A DNA stretch of 64,000 nucleotides from Chitinophagaceae bacterium (GTDB lineage: Bacteria; Bacteroidota; Bacteroidia; Chitinophagales; Chitinophagaceae), in NCBI GenBank assembly GCA_027489035.1, contig JAIYAN010000012.1, positions 186,001-250,000 on the forward strand, in the 5' to 3' direction. A program made the translations under genes and the position numbers. Positions 8,468 through 17,298 of the stretch are shown here, one piece after another. Position 1 is the stretch's first letter, and the number at the start of each line of letters is the position of its first letter. Below the pieces are notes generated by a model, which was not told the DNA's origin, did not search any database, and worked only from the letters and a program-made list of their open reading frames with translations.

Positions 8468-10033
8468 CTAATTGTTTGTTTTTGAAGTCATGCGTATTAT
8501 TGGCACAATCATCTCCTCCAAACTAATACCACCGTGCTGAAATGTATTGCGATAATAGTTTACAAAATGGTTGTAATTATTGGGATAACATAAAAATAAA
8601 TCGCCTTTTGCAAAAATATACGAGGAGTTTATGGTTGGAACGGGAAGCCCGGCTAGTTTGGGATCTCTAAATGCCAAAACATCTTTTGCTTCGTAATCCA
8701 AGTTTCTTCCATGTTTATATCTAAGATTGGATGTAGTTTGTTTATCGCCTATTACCCTTACCGGATTTTTTACACGCGTACTTCCATGATCCGTAGCCAC
8801 AATGAGATTGATGTTTTTCTCTGAAATTTTCTTTAATGCCTGATGCAGGGGACTGTGTTCAAACCAACTTGCCGTTAAACTTCTATAACTGGTTTCGTCA
8901 CCAGCAAGCTCTTTCAACACTTCCATTTCTGTTCGCGCATGACTAAGCATATCCACAAAATTATACACGATAACATTCAAATCATTTTGCATAAAATTAT
9001 GCATATTGTCTACCAATTTTTGTCCATCATGGTGATTGGTAATTTTTGTGTAAGAGAATTTAATATCGCCTTTCCCCAACTTTTTTAATTGAGCTTCAAG
9101 AAATTCTGATTCGTGTAAATTTTTTCCACCTTCTTCATCATCGTTCTTCCATTGATTATGAAATTTCTTTTCGATATCAATGGGCAACATCCCCGCAAAT
9201 ATGGCATTTCGCGCATATTGTGTGGCCGTTGGTAAAATCGAATAAAAAGTTTCATCTTCCAATATCCTAAAGCTTTCCGCAAATATGGGCTGTATGGTTT
9301 TCCATTGGTCGTAGCGTAAATTGTCAATCAAAATAAAAAATAAAGGCGTTCCTTTTTCTAAATGGGGAAGCACTTTAAATTGCATCAAATTATGACTCAT
9401 TATCGGCGATTGACTGCTTTTGGGATCAACCCATCCGGCATAATTTTTAGAAATGAATTTAAAGAATTCAAGATTGGCTTCTTGTTTTTGTGAAGCAAAT
9501 ATTTCCTGCATTTCTGGGCTATCGCTTTTTTGAATTTCCAACTCCCAATAAACCAACTTTTTATAAATTTCCATCCATGCTTGATAATCGGGATTGTTGT
9601 TTAATGCCATGAACAAATGGCTAAACTCTTGTTGATATGCCGAAGTGGTTTTTTCTGCAACCAACCTTTTGTTGTCGATCAATTTTTTTAAACTCAATAA
9701 AACCTGATTGGGATTCACTGGTTTTATCAAATAATCACTGATTTGACTACCAATGGCATCATCCATTATATTTTCTGCTTCATTTTTTGTAATCAACACC
9801 ACAGGCAAATTGCTGTTTACTTCTTTTATCTTTTGTAAAGTTTGCAAGCCTGTAATGCCTGGCATTGTTTCATCTAAAAGCACAACGTCTACAATGTTTT
9901 CTTTGATATAATCAATCGCATCAAAACCATTGGCTTTCGTTTCAACCTGATAGCCCTTGTTTTCTAAAAAAATGATTTGTGAGTTTAAAAGTTCTATCTC
10001 ATCATCTACCCAAAGAATTTTTGCTATACTCAT
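8468..10033 (-). CDS. porX: PorX-like response regulator with PglZ domain
   Basis: A 521-residue two-part protein. Residues 1-120 form a receiver domain with acidic pair D10/D11, phospho-acceptor D54 (VVLLDETMPG) and Lys in DYLIKP. The rest is a PglZ (alkaline-phosphatase superfamily) domain with metal-binding segments FILIDNLRYDQW, YNFVDMLSHAR and VATDHGSTR. This architecture is PorX, which with the kinase PorY and a sigma factor controls type IX secretion genes. No porY is nearby. The window also encodes a protein with a T9SS C-terminal signal (43986-47030). Confidence 0.92.
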   Translation of the reverse strand: MSIAKILWVDDEIELLNSQIIFLENKGYQVETKANGFDAIDYIKENIVDVVLLDETMPGITGLQTLQKIKEVNSNLPVVLITKNEAENIMDDAIGSQISDYLIKPVNPNQVLLSLKKLIDNKRLVAEKTTSAYQQEFSHLFMALNNNPDYQAWMEIYKKLVYWELEIQKSDSPEMQEIFASQKQEANLEFFKFISKNYAGWVDPKSSQSPIMSHNLMQFKVLPHLEKGTPLFFILIDNLRYDQWKTIQPIFAESFRILEDETFYSILPTATQYARNAIFAGMLPIDIEKKFHNQWKNDDEEGGKNLHESEFLEAQLKKLGKGDIKFSYTKITNHHDGQKLVDNMHNFMQNDLNVIVYNFVDMLSHARTEMEVLKELAGDETSYRSLTASWFEHSPLHQALKKISEKNINLIVATDHGSTRVKNPVRVIGDKQTTSNLRYKHGRNLDYEAKDVLAFRDPKLAGLPVPTINSSYIFAKGDLFLCYPNNYNHFVNYYRNTFQHGGISLEEMIVPIIRMTSKTNN

Positions 10034-10135
10034 GGTTTGATATTTTTATGTTTTAAACTATTATTTGAATATTTTTGAAGTTAATCTTGCTTTTCTACAA
10101 TCTACACAATTTTATTTTTTTACGGCATTGCATTG

Positions 10136-10143
10136 TAGATTTG
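10136..10143 (+). promoter_or_regulatory. -7 box candidate for the HD-lpxD-lpxC operon
   Basis: TAGATTTG matches TAnnTTTG 50 bases before the HD-domain ATG; no clear TTTG element precedes it at the usual distance. Confidence 0.35.
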
Positions 10144-10192
10144 TTTAAAATTAAAAATTTATTTAACAGATTCTTCCAATTTAAACATACCA

Positions 10193-11374
10193 ATGCGTTT
10201 ACATAAAATTATTAACGATCCTGTATATGGATTCATCACTATTGACGATGAGTTGATCATTCAAATCGTTGCCCATCCTTATTTTCAGCGACTTCGTAGA
10301 ATCAGCCAAATGGCCATGGCACAGCTTGTTTATCCTGGTGCCATACATACCCGTTTGCATCATGCGTTGGGTGCGTATCATTTGATGCGTTCTGCCATTC
10401 AAGTGCTTTTAGATAAAGGAATCGACATTAGTTTGGAAGAACAACAAGCCGCAAAAATCGCCATTTTATTACACGATATTGGACATGGGCCTTATTCTCA
10501 TGCACTCGAACATGTACTCGCTGAGCACCTACATCACGAAGAACTTTCTTTGATGATGATGAAAGATTTGAACAATCATTTCAATGGCAAACTTCAAATG
10601 GCATTGGATATTTTCACCAATGTTTATCCCAAAAAGTTTCTACATCAATTGGTTAGTGGACAACTCGATGTGGATAGAATGGATTACCTAACCCGAGATA
10701 GTTTTTTTACCGGCGTAAACGAAGGCGTAATTGCTTATGATAGAATAATAAAAATGCTTACCGTAAAAGATGGCGAGTTGATGGTGGAAGAAAAAGGTGT
10801 TTATTCCATCGAAAAATTTTTGGTAGCCCGCAGATTGATGTATTGGCAAGTTTACCTTCATAAAACGGTGGTAAGTGCCGAACAAATGCTGCAACACATT
10901 ATTAAAAGAGCCAAACACGTACATGCAAATTGTTCAGAGCCCTTAAATAGTTTCATTAATCAACCCATTGCAGAAGTATCATTAGCGCAATTTTGCAGTT
11001 TAGACGACTGTGATGTAATGATGGCGATTAAAACATGGAGCACCCATAGCGACAAAGTGCTTTCCATTTTATGCAACGGATTATTGAACCGAAACTTATT
11101 AAAAGTGAAATATTTTAATGAGCCCATTTCAGAAAATTTATTATTTGAAAAGACAGAAGCAACAAAATTGAAATTTGAGTTGTCTGAAGACGAGGCAACT
11201 TGGTTAACTTTTAACGGAGAAGCATCAAGTAGTACGTATAATTTTGAAAATGAAGGTATTCATATCCTTTTCAAAGATGGACAAGTGAAAGACATTTCAG
11301 AAGTAGATAATGCGTTGATAAGCGAAAATTTAAAAGGCAAGGTTAAGAAATATTACATTTGTTATCCAGCTTAA
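10193..11374 (+). CDS. HD-domain phosphohydrolase
   Basis: A 393-residue HD-superfamily protein of the dNTPase/SAMHD1-like type. Metal-binding residues are visible: R54-H56 in TRLHHALG, the HD pair H94-D95 in LLHDIGHGPYSH, and a downstream Asp in GQLDVDRMDYL. Proteins of this type precede lpxD in many Bacteroidota, as here with a 21-bp gap. The actual substrate is unknown; nucleotide triphosphohydrolysis is a family inference. Confidence 0.9.
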   Translation: MRLHKIINDPVYGFITIDDELIIQIVAHPYFQRLRRISQMAMAQLVYPGAIHTRLHHALGAYHLMRSAIQVLLDKGIDISLEEQQAAKIAILLHDIGHGPYSHALEHVLAEHLHHEELSLMMMKDLNNHFNGKLQMALDIFTNVYPKKFLHQLVSGQLDVDRMDYLTRDSFFTGVNEGVIAYDRIIKMLTVKDGELMVEEKGVYSIEKFLVARRLMYWQVYLHKTVVSAEQMLQHIIKRAKHVHANCSEPLNSFINQPIAEVSLAQFCSLDDCDVMMAIKTWSTHSDKVLSILCNGLLNRNLLKVKYFNEPISENLLFEKTEATKLKFELSEDEATWLTFNGEASSSTYNFENEGIHILFKDGQVKDISEVDNALISENLKGKVKKYYICYPA

Positions 11375-11395
11375 ATAAAATATTAAAAATTAATC

Positions 11396-12439
11396 ATGCA
11401 ATTTACTGCGGCTCAAATCGCTCAGATAATTAATGGAAAAGTAGAAGGTAATGCAGAAGCAAATGTGCATACTTTTGGAAAAATTGAAGAGGCAAAATCA
11501 GGCGAACTTTCTTTTTTGGCCAATCCAAAATATGAAGAGTATTTGTATACAACTGAAGCTTCTATTGTAATAATCAACGAACATCAAGAATTAAAGCAAG
11601 CAGTAAAATCTACTTTAATACGCGTTCAAGATGCTTACATGGCATTTGCTGGTTTATTAGATGCTTATCAACAAATGAAATCTGCCCAATTAATCGGCAT
11701 TCAAGAACCTTCATATATTCACACCACAGCAAAAATTGGCGAAAATACATTCATAGGCGCTTTCGCTTATTTGGGCGAAAATGTAAAAATTGGCAACGGA
11801 TCTAAAATATATCCAGGTGCTTACTTGGGAAATAATGTTACTATTGGCGAAAACACGGTTATTCATCCCGGGGTAAAAATATATCATGAGTGTGTGATTG
11901 GAAACCATGTTACCATTCATGGAGGTACTATAATTGGTGGTGATGGATTTGGTTTTGCGCCATTGCCGGACGGCACATTAAAAAAAATTCCTCAAATTGG
12001 AAATGTTTTAATAGAAGATCATGTAGAAATTGGGTCAAATTGTACCATTGATAGAGCCACAATTGGCAGTACCATTATAAAATCGGGTGCTAAATTGGAT
12101 AACTTACTTCAAATTGCACATAATGTGGAAGTGGGCAGCAATACGGTAATTGCCGCTCAGGCAGGAATAAGTGGCAGCACCAAAATTGGAAAAAATGTAA
12201 TGATTGGTGGACAAGCGGGTGTAGTTGGACATATTCATATCGCAGATGGCTCAAAAATCAATGCACAAAGTGGCGTTAGCAAATCCATGAAAGCACCCAA
12301 TACCGCTGTAACAGGTTCTCCAGCATACGATTATACCTCAGCGTTAAGAAGTCAGGCTGCGTTAAGAAATCTACCAGAAATGGAAAAGAGATTAAAAGAA
12401 TTGGAAAGAATCATTGCAGAACTCCAAATTAAACCTTAG
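11396..12439 (+). CDS. lpxD: UDP-3-O-acylglucosamine N-acyltransferase
   Basis: A 347-residue LpxD. It has an N-terminal uridine-binding domain (to about 100), then a left-handed beta-helix of hexapeptide repeats (for example IGENTFIGAFAYLGENVKIG) and a short C-terminal helix. The catalytic His is expected in IAHNVEVG (about residue 241). It adds the N-linked acyl chain in the third step of lipid A synthesis. It is followed 70 bp later by lpxC-fabZ on the same strand. Confidence 0.96.
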   Translation: MQFTAAQIAQIINGKVEGNAEANVHTFGKIEEAKSGELSFLANPKYEEYLYTTEASIVIINEHQELKQAVKSTLIRVQDAYMAFAGLLDAYQQMKSAQLIGIQEPSYIHTTAKIGENTFIGAFAYLGENVKIGNGSKIYPGAYLGNNVTIGENTVIHPGVKIYHECVIGNHVTIHGGTIIGGDGFGFAPLPDGTLKKIPQIGNVLIEDHVEIGSNCTIDRATIGSTIIKSGAKLDNLLQIAHNVEVGSNTVIAAQAGISGSTKIGKNVMIGGQAGVVGHIHIADGSKINAQSGVSKSMKAPNTAVTGSPAYDYTSALRSQAALRNLPEMEKRLKELERIIAELQIKP

Positions 12440-12482
12440 AGTCCTTTTGAGGCAATAAATATTCGGCTTAATTTTTTTAGAA

Positions 12483-12490
12483 TATCTTTG
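12483..12490 (+). promoter_or_regulatory. -7 box candidate upstream of lpxC-fabZ
   Basis: TATCTTTG fits TAnnTTTG 19 bases before the ATG. A TTCG at 12462 lies 17 bases upstream as a weak -33 match. It suggests an internal promoter within the lipid A operon. Confidence 0.4.
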
Positions 12491-12509
12491 CCCAAATCTT
12501 ACAAATACA

Positions 12510-13916
12510 ATGGATAAAAACTTTAACCCCGATAAGCAGCATACTTTAGCCGAACAAATTAGTATTTCAGGTACAGGATTGCATACCGGGATAAATGTTG
12601 ATATGACACTTAAGCCTGCTAATCCAGGTTTTGGTTTCCAATTTCAACGGGTAGATATTGCAAACTCATTGCCCATAAAAGCAGATTGCGATTTAGTAAC
12701 TGATACGTCAAGAGGTACAACCTTAGAACAAAACAATGTAAAAATATCTACTGTAGAACATATTTTAGCCGCTTTGGTTGGAATGGGCGTTGACAATTGT
12801 TTAATTGAAGTAAATGGTCCTGAAATTCCAATTATTGATGGAAGCAGCAGTCCATTTATAGATATCATTGAGAAAGCAGGGGTATTAGAACAAGATGCGG
12901 CAAAAGCTTGGTACACCATTGATACCAATATCACTTATTACGATGAGAAGAAAAGGGTTGAAATGACTGCAATGCCTGCAACCAATTATGAAATCACCAC
13001 ACTGATTGATTTTAATAGCCCAGTTTTGGGTACACAACATGCCAGTTTAAAAAACATGCATGAGTTTAAAGCTGAAATCGCACCATGCAGAACTTTTTGC
13101 TTTTTACACGAACTTGAAATGTTGTTGGATAATAATTTGGTTAAAGGTGGCGATATAAACAATGCAATTGTAATTGTAGATAAACCAATGGATGAGGCGG
13201 GTATGAGCCGATTGGCAAAAGCATTTGGCAGAGCAAAAGTTGAAGTAAAAACAGAAGGGTATTTAAACAATCTTGAACTCCGTTTTCCAAATGAACCTGC
13301 AAGACATAAATTATTAGATGTGGTGGGTGATTTGGCTTTAATTGGCTACCCAATAAAATCGCATATCATTGCCAATAGGCCCGGACATAGCAGCAACGTT
13401 GAGTTTGCAAAGAAAATAAAACAATACATCAAGAAAAATAAACACACCAAAGATGTACCTGTTTATGATCCTACAAAACCACCTGTTTATACCGTTCAAC
13501 AAATTGAAAAAACATTACCACATCGTTTTCCTTTTTTGTTGGTTGATAAAATAATTGACCTCAGTGATAATTGTATTGTTGGCTTGAAAAATGTAACCTT
13601 TAATGAACCTTTTTTCCAAGGACATTTTCCAGGAAATCCTGTAATGCCAGGAGTTTTACAAGTGGAGGCTTTGGCACAAACGGGCGGAATTTTATGTATC
13701 AACGCGATGCCTGAAGGCGAATACGATACCTATTTTATAAAAATTGACAATTGTAAGTTTAAGCAAAAAGTAATACCAGGCGATACCATGTTGCTTAAAA
13801 TGGAATTGATTGAACCTATACGCAGGGGAATTTGTGTGATGAGGGGCAGCGTTTATGTAGCCAACAAACTCTGTACAGAAGGAGAATTCACCGCACAATT
13901 GGTAAAAAGAAATTAA
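12510..13916 (+). CDS. lpxC/fabZ: LpxC-FabZ bifunctional fusion
   Basis: A 468-residue fusion typical of Bacteroidota. Residues 1 to about 310 are the zinc deacetylase LpxC, the committed step of lipid A synthesis (TVEHILAAL with a zinc His, HKLLDVVGDLALIG with further ligands). From about 325 the FabZ hotdog dehydratase follows, starting at LPHRFPFLLVD (336-346) with its active-site GHFPGNPVMPGVLQVEAL. Coupling a fatty-acid dehydratase to LpxC may balance acyl supply with LPS synthesis; that is inference. Confidence 0.97.
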   Translation: MDKNFNPDKQHTLAEQISISGTGLHTGINVDMTLKPANPGFGFQFQRVDIANSLPIKADCDLVTDTSRGTTLEQNNVKISTVEHILAALVGMGVDNCLIEVNGPEIPIIDGSSSPFIDIIEKAGVLEQDAAKAWYTIDTNITYYDEKKRVEMTAMPATNYEITTLIDFNSPVLGTQHASLKNMHEFKAEIAPCRTFCFLHELEMLLDNNLVKGGDINNAIVIVDKPMDEAGMSRLAKAFGRAKVEVKTEGYLNNLELRFPNEPARHKLLDVVGDLALIGYPIKSHIIANRPGHSSNVEFAKKIKQYIKKNKHTKDVPVYDPTKPPVYTVQQIEKTLPHRFPFLLVDKIIDLSDNCIVGLKNVTFNEPFFQGHFPGNPVMPGVLQVEALAQTGGILCINAMPEGEYDTYFIKIDNCKFKQKVIPGDTMLLKMELIEPIRRGICVMRGSVYVANKLCTEGEFTAQLVKRN

Positions 13917-13942
13917 ACATCAGTGCAATAATAATTTTATTT

Positions 13943-14740
13943 ATGATTCATCCACATACTTACATACATCCAAATGCTAAATTGGCGACCAATGTTAAAA
14001 TTGATCCATTTAGTGTAATTCATCAAAACGTTGAAATTGGCTCTGGTACTTGGATTGGCAGTAATGTTACCATTATGGAAGGCGCGCGCATAGGAAATAA
14101 TTGTCGCATTTTTCCAGGAGCAGTAATTGCTGGTATTCCACAAGATTTGAAATATGAAGGAGAGAATACCACGGTTGAAATTGGAAACAACACCACCATC
14201 AGAGAATTTGTAACCATCAATAGAGGAAGTAAAGATAAATGGACAACCAAAGTGGGGGACAATTGTTTGATTATGGCGTATAGCCACATTGCACATGATT
14301 GCGTAATAGGCAATAATTGCATCATGAGCAACAACACCCAAATGGCTGGCCACGTAACCTTAGGCGATTTTTCTATTTTGGCTGGAATGTGCGCGGTGCA
14401 TCAGTTTGTGCAAATTGGACAGCATGCTTTCGTAGCGGGTGGTTCATTGGTAAGCAAAGATGTGCCACCGTACATAAAAGCAGGAAGAACACCATTGAGT
14501 TATGCCGGTGTAAATTCAGTTGGATTAAAACGTCGTGGCTTTTCATTAGAAAGAATTAACCATATTCTTGATATCTACAGAATCATCTACAATAAAAATT
14601 TAAACACTTCTCAAGCATTGAATTTCATTGAGGAAGAATTGCTCGCAACCGACGAACGTGATGAGATTGTAACTTTTATTCGCGAAAGTGGAAGAGGAAT
14701 CATCAAGCGTTTCAGCAAAGGAAGCATGGACGACGAATAA
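13943..14740 (+). CDS. lpxA: UDP-N-acetylglucosamine acyltransferase
   Basis: A 265-residue LpxA catalysing the first lipid A acylation with hydroxyacyl-ACP. The hexapeptide beta-helix starts at once (MIHPHTYIHPNAKLATNVKI) and is followed by a C-terminal helical domain (GLKRRGFSLERINHILDIYR). The catalytic His lies in the MAYSHIAHDC region. I choose the ATG at 13943; the frame is open 37 codons further 5' but overlaps the lpxC-fabZ end and has no family resemblance. Confidence 0.96.
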   Translation: MIHPHTYIHPNAKLATNVKIDPFSVIHQNVEIGSGTWIGSNVTIMEGARIGNNCRIFPGAVIAGIPQDLKYEGENTTVEIGNNTTIREFVTINRGSKDKWTTKVGDNCLIMAYSHIAHDCVIGNNCIMSNNTQMAGHVTLGDFSILAGMCAVHQFVQIGQHAFVAGGSLVSKDVPPYIKAGRTPLSYAGVNSVGLKRRGFSLERINHILDIYRIIYNKNLNTSQALNFIEEELLATDERDEIVTFIRESGRGIIKRFSKGSMDDE

Positions 14741-14759
14741 ATAAAAATAAAATCCTTCC

Positions 14760-15374
14760 ATGCACATTACGCTCAACAATACCGGCAAACGTTTCAACCT
14801 TGAATGGATTTTTCGGCATGTTGAATTTGAATTTTCTTCAAGTAAATCTTATGCTATTGTTGGCGCAAATGGTTCAGGAAAATCTACACTTTTACAAGTA
14901 ATAGCCGGTGCCTTAATGCATAGCGAGGGCAATATTATTTACACCGATGATCAGCAAAAAATCATCCCCAATGATTTGATATTTGAACAAATATCAATAG
15001 CCGCGCCATATTTGGAGTTGATAGAAGAAATGACAGCTACCGAGTTTTTAACTTTTCATCAAACGTTTAAAACATTTATAAAACCGATACCAGAAATTTT
15101 GCAGGAGATAGGATTAGTGGAAGCAACAAATAAACAAATCCGATATTTCAGTAGTGGAATGAAACAGCGATTAAAACTTGGACAAGCATTTTTCAGCAAT
15201 ACGTCTATTTTGTTATTAGATGAACCCACTACAAATTTGGATGGGGTAGGCATACAATTATATCTTCGATTGATAAAGGATTATGCGGAAAAAAGGTTGC
15301 TGATTATTTGCAGCAATGATGAGGCGGAGTATGGTTTTTGCGATGAAAAAATTATTGTGGAGCAATACAAATGA
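14760..15374 (+). CDS. ABC transporter ATP-binding protein
   Basis: A 204-residue ATPase subunit. Walker A is GANGSGKST (about 38-46), the signature is YFSSGMKQRLKLG and Walker B is ILLLDEPTTNLD. The D-loop and a short H-loop region (ICSNDEAEYG) have no His, which is unusual. It is slightly short for the family. It follows lpxA by 19 bp, so it is the last gene of the lipid A operon. A membrane partner is not adjacent, so cargo is unknown. Confidence 0.88.
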   Translation: MHITLNNTGKRFNLEWIFRHVEFEFSSSKSYAIVGANGSGKSTLLQVIAGALMHSEGNIIYTDDQQKIIPNDLIFEQISIAAPYLELIEEMTATEFLTFHQTFKTFIKPIPEILQEIGLVEATNKQIRYFSSGMKQRLKLGQAFFSNTSILLLDEPTTNLDGVGIQLYLRLIKDYAEKRLLIICSNDEAEYGFCDEKIIVEQYK

Positions 15375-15415
15375 GTGGGATAAATTATTAAAAACGCTCG
15401 TGTTTTAGCAATTTG

Positions 15416-15452
15416 TTTTCATAACCCACGGTTTCAACCGTGGGTGGAAGAA
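15416..15452. repeat. Solitary REP-like palindrome
   Basis: CCCACGGTTTCAACCGTGGG at 15425-15444 is a perfect 9-bp-stem hairpin between the convergent ABC ATPase and alanine dehydrogenase genes. Its flanks (TTTTCATAA on the left, TGGAAGA on the right) are the reverse complement of the flanks of the second palindrome in the 60.4-62.0 kb array. It may serve as a bidirectional transcript end. Confidence 0.85.
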
Positions 15453-15457
15453 GTTGA

Positions 15458-16672
15458 TTAACTCCTCGTCGCAATCAATAAATTCAAATCCGTGTATTTC
15501 AAATCAAAACGCTCGCTCAAATAAAAATTGGTTAAGCTTCCTTTGAATAAATAAATGCCACTTCTGATATTCATTTTATGCCAAACAATATTGTCAATAC
15601 CGCCATCTTCGCCGGTTTCAAGCAATAATCCCATCAACACATTGCTAATGGCTTGTGAAGCGGTTCTGGCAAATCCACTCGGGATATTGGGTACGCAATA
15701 ATGAATTACATCATATTTTTTAAACACTGGATTTTCATGTGAGGTTACTTCACTGGTTTCAAAACATCCACCGTGATCAATACTTACATCTACAATTACA
15801 GTTCCGGCTCGCATGTGGCTTACCATTTCTTCCGATACCACAACAGGTGTTCTCCCTGTTGCACCACTCAACGCACCAATAGCTACATCACAGGTTTTCA
15901 ATTGCTTGCTTAAAATCTTTGGCTCCAATACAGAGGTCCAAATTCTAACACCGATATTATTTTGCAAACGCTTCAATCGATAAATACTGTTGTCAAAAAC
16001 TTTTACACTCGCACCCATCGCCAATGCTGTTCTAGCCGCATATTCCCCTACAATACCGGCACCAATGATGATTACTTTCGTAGGCGGAATGCCACTGATA
16101 CCACCCACCAATACACCCTTTCCATTATTGGCATTGCTTAAATATTGACCAGCAATCAACATAACCGCACTTCCTGCAATTTCACTCATGCTGCGCACGA
16201 TGGGATTGTGGCCACTGTCATCTTTTAAATTTTCAAAGCTGATGGCAGTAACTTTTTTCTCCATCATTTTCTCCAAAATATTTTTTTTCATTATCGCCAT
16301 ATGTATCGGCGAAATGATGGTGGTATTGGGTTTTAATAATTCACAATCTTCCTCACTAACTGGCGCACTTTTTACAATGATATTACAATTGAAAATTTCT
16401 TTTTTATCGTAAACAATCTTTGTACCAACTTCACTAAAATCATTATCACTATAGTTCGAACCCTTTCCCGCATTCGATTCCATCATTACTTGATGACCAT
16501 TGGCAATCAACACCCCAGCTGCTTCAGGCGTAAGTGCTATTCTATTTTCATTAAATGAAGTTTCTTTGGGCATGCCAATGTACAACGACTCACCTTTTCC
16601 TTTTATATCCAGTTTCTCTTCAAGCGTTTCATAATTAAAAGTGCTTGATACAAAAGGTTTTGTTGTTGCCAT
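15458..16672 (-). CDS. ald: Alanine dehydrogenase
   Basis: A 404-residue NAD-dependent dehydrogenase of the AlaDH/PNT family, which interconverts alanine and pyruvate plus ammonia. Seen: N-terminal GMPKETSFNENRIALTPE, the nucleotide-binding VIIIGAGIVGEYAARTALAMGA type motif, and the substrate-binding DVSIDHGGCFETS segment. I use the ATG at 16672 (MATTKPFVSS); the open frame extends 19 codons upstream but these are not conserved-looking. The substrate call over lysine/saccharopine-type relatives rests on overall resemblance. Confidence 0.88.
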   Translation of the reverse strand: MATTKPFVSSTFNYETLEEKLDIKGKGESLYIGMPKETSFNENRIALTPEAAGVLIANGHQVMMESNAGKGSNYSDNDFSEVGTKIVYDKKEIFNCNIIVKSAPVSEEDCELLKPNTTIISPIHMAIMKKNILEKMMEKKVTAISFENLKDDSGHNPIVRSMSEIAGSAVMLIAGQYLSNANNGKGVLVGGISGIPPTKVIIIGAGIVGEYAARTALAMGASVKVFDNSIYRLKRLQNNIGVRIWTSVLEPKILSKQLKTCDVAIGALSGATGRTPVVVSEEMVSHMRAGTVIVDVSIDHGGCFETSEVTSHENPVFKKYDVIHYCVPNIPSGFARTASQAISNVLMGLLLETGEDGGIDNIVWHKMNIRSGIYLFKGSLTNFYLSERFDLKYTDLNLLIATRS

Positions 16673-16749
16673 GGTAATAAAATTATGAAAAACCGAAGGT
16701 TTATATTTAAGTAAAAAATAAAAAGTCAAAAGTTAAAATTGTTGATATG

Positions 16750-16800
16750 TCTTTTTTACTTTTTACTTTTTACTTTTAAATTTTGAATTTTTACTTTTAA
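16750..16800. repeat. Low-complexity TTTTTACTTTTTACTTTT spacer
   Basis: A 6-7-base unit (TTTTTAC) is reiterated between alanine dehydrogenase and tsaE. No function seen. Confidence 0.6.
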
Positions 16801-16822
16801 ATTTTCACTTTGCTCCGTCAAA

Positions 16823-17239
16823 TTACAAAATTAATTTGAGCTTCCTATGATTAGAATCTACTGATTCGATAAAACAATGAATCAGGTTTTCTGGCCATAA
16901 AGCTTTTGCACGCTCAGGCCATTCCAAAAAACAATAATGTCCAGAATAGATGCAATCTTCAACGCCAGCGCCAATTGCCTCGTTTGCATCTTTTAATCGA
17001 TACAAATCGATATGATAAAAAGCGTTGCCATTGGGTAAATGATACTCATTTATGATTGAAAATGTTGGACTACTCAAATTATCTTTAATGCCCAATGCCA
17101 AGCATATTGCCGAAATCATGGTTGTTTTCCCTGCACCCATTTCTCCATGAAAGGCCACACAACAAGGCTTATCCATTTGCTTCATCAAACTTTCCGCAAC
17201 TTGATTTATTTCTGATAAACTAAATGTGATTTCCATCAT
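16823..17239 (-). CDS. tsaE: tRNA threonylcarbamoyladenosine biosynthesis ATPase TsaE
   Basis: A 138-residue P-loop protein needed for the t6A37 modification of ANN-decoding tRNAs, working with TsaB, TsaC and TsaD. Walker A is GEMGAGKTT (about 33-41), with LSSPTFSIINEY and the HIDLYRL segment typical of TsaE, and the C-terminal FLEWPERA. Length matches the family. It is divergent from copA. Confidence 0.94.
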   Translation of the reverse strand: MMEITFSLSEINQVAESLMKQMDKPCCVAFHGEMGAGKTTMISAICLALGIKDNLSSPTFSIINEYHLPNGNAFYHIDLYRLKDANEAIGAGVEDCIYSGHYCFLEWPERAKALWPENLIHCFIESVDSNHRKLKLIL

Positions 17240-17286
17240 GCAAATATATTTTCAGATTTTGTAACTAGTTCATTATTTTAATCTTA

Positions 17287-17294
17287 TATTTTTG
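17287..17294 (+). promoter_or_regulatory. -7 box candidate for copA
   Basis: TATTTTTG lies only 4 bases before the copA ATG, implying a leaderless or nearly leaderless transcript if it is used. The nearest upstream TTTG is at a non-canonical 25-base distance. Confidence 0.4.
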
Positions 17295-17298
17295 TAGT

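Noticed and set aside
13832-13942. 5' extension of lpxA overlapping lpxC-fabZ
   Set aside because: The extra 37 codons overlap the upstream gene and lack LpxA similarity.
13937-14353. 138-residue minus-strand frame inside lpxA
   Set aside because: Hexapeptide-repeat coding DNA commonly leaves open frames on the other strand; no support.
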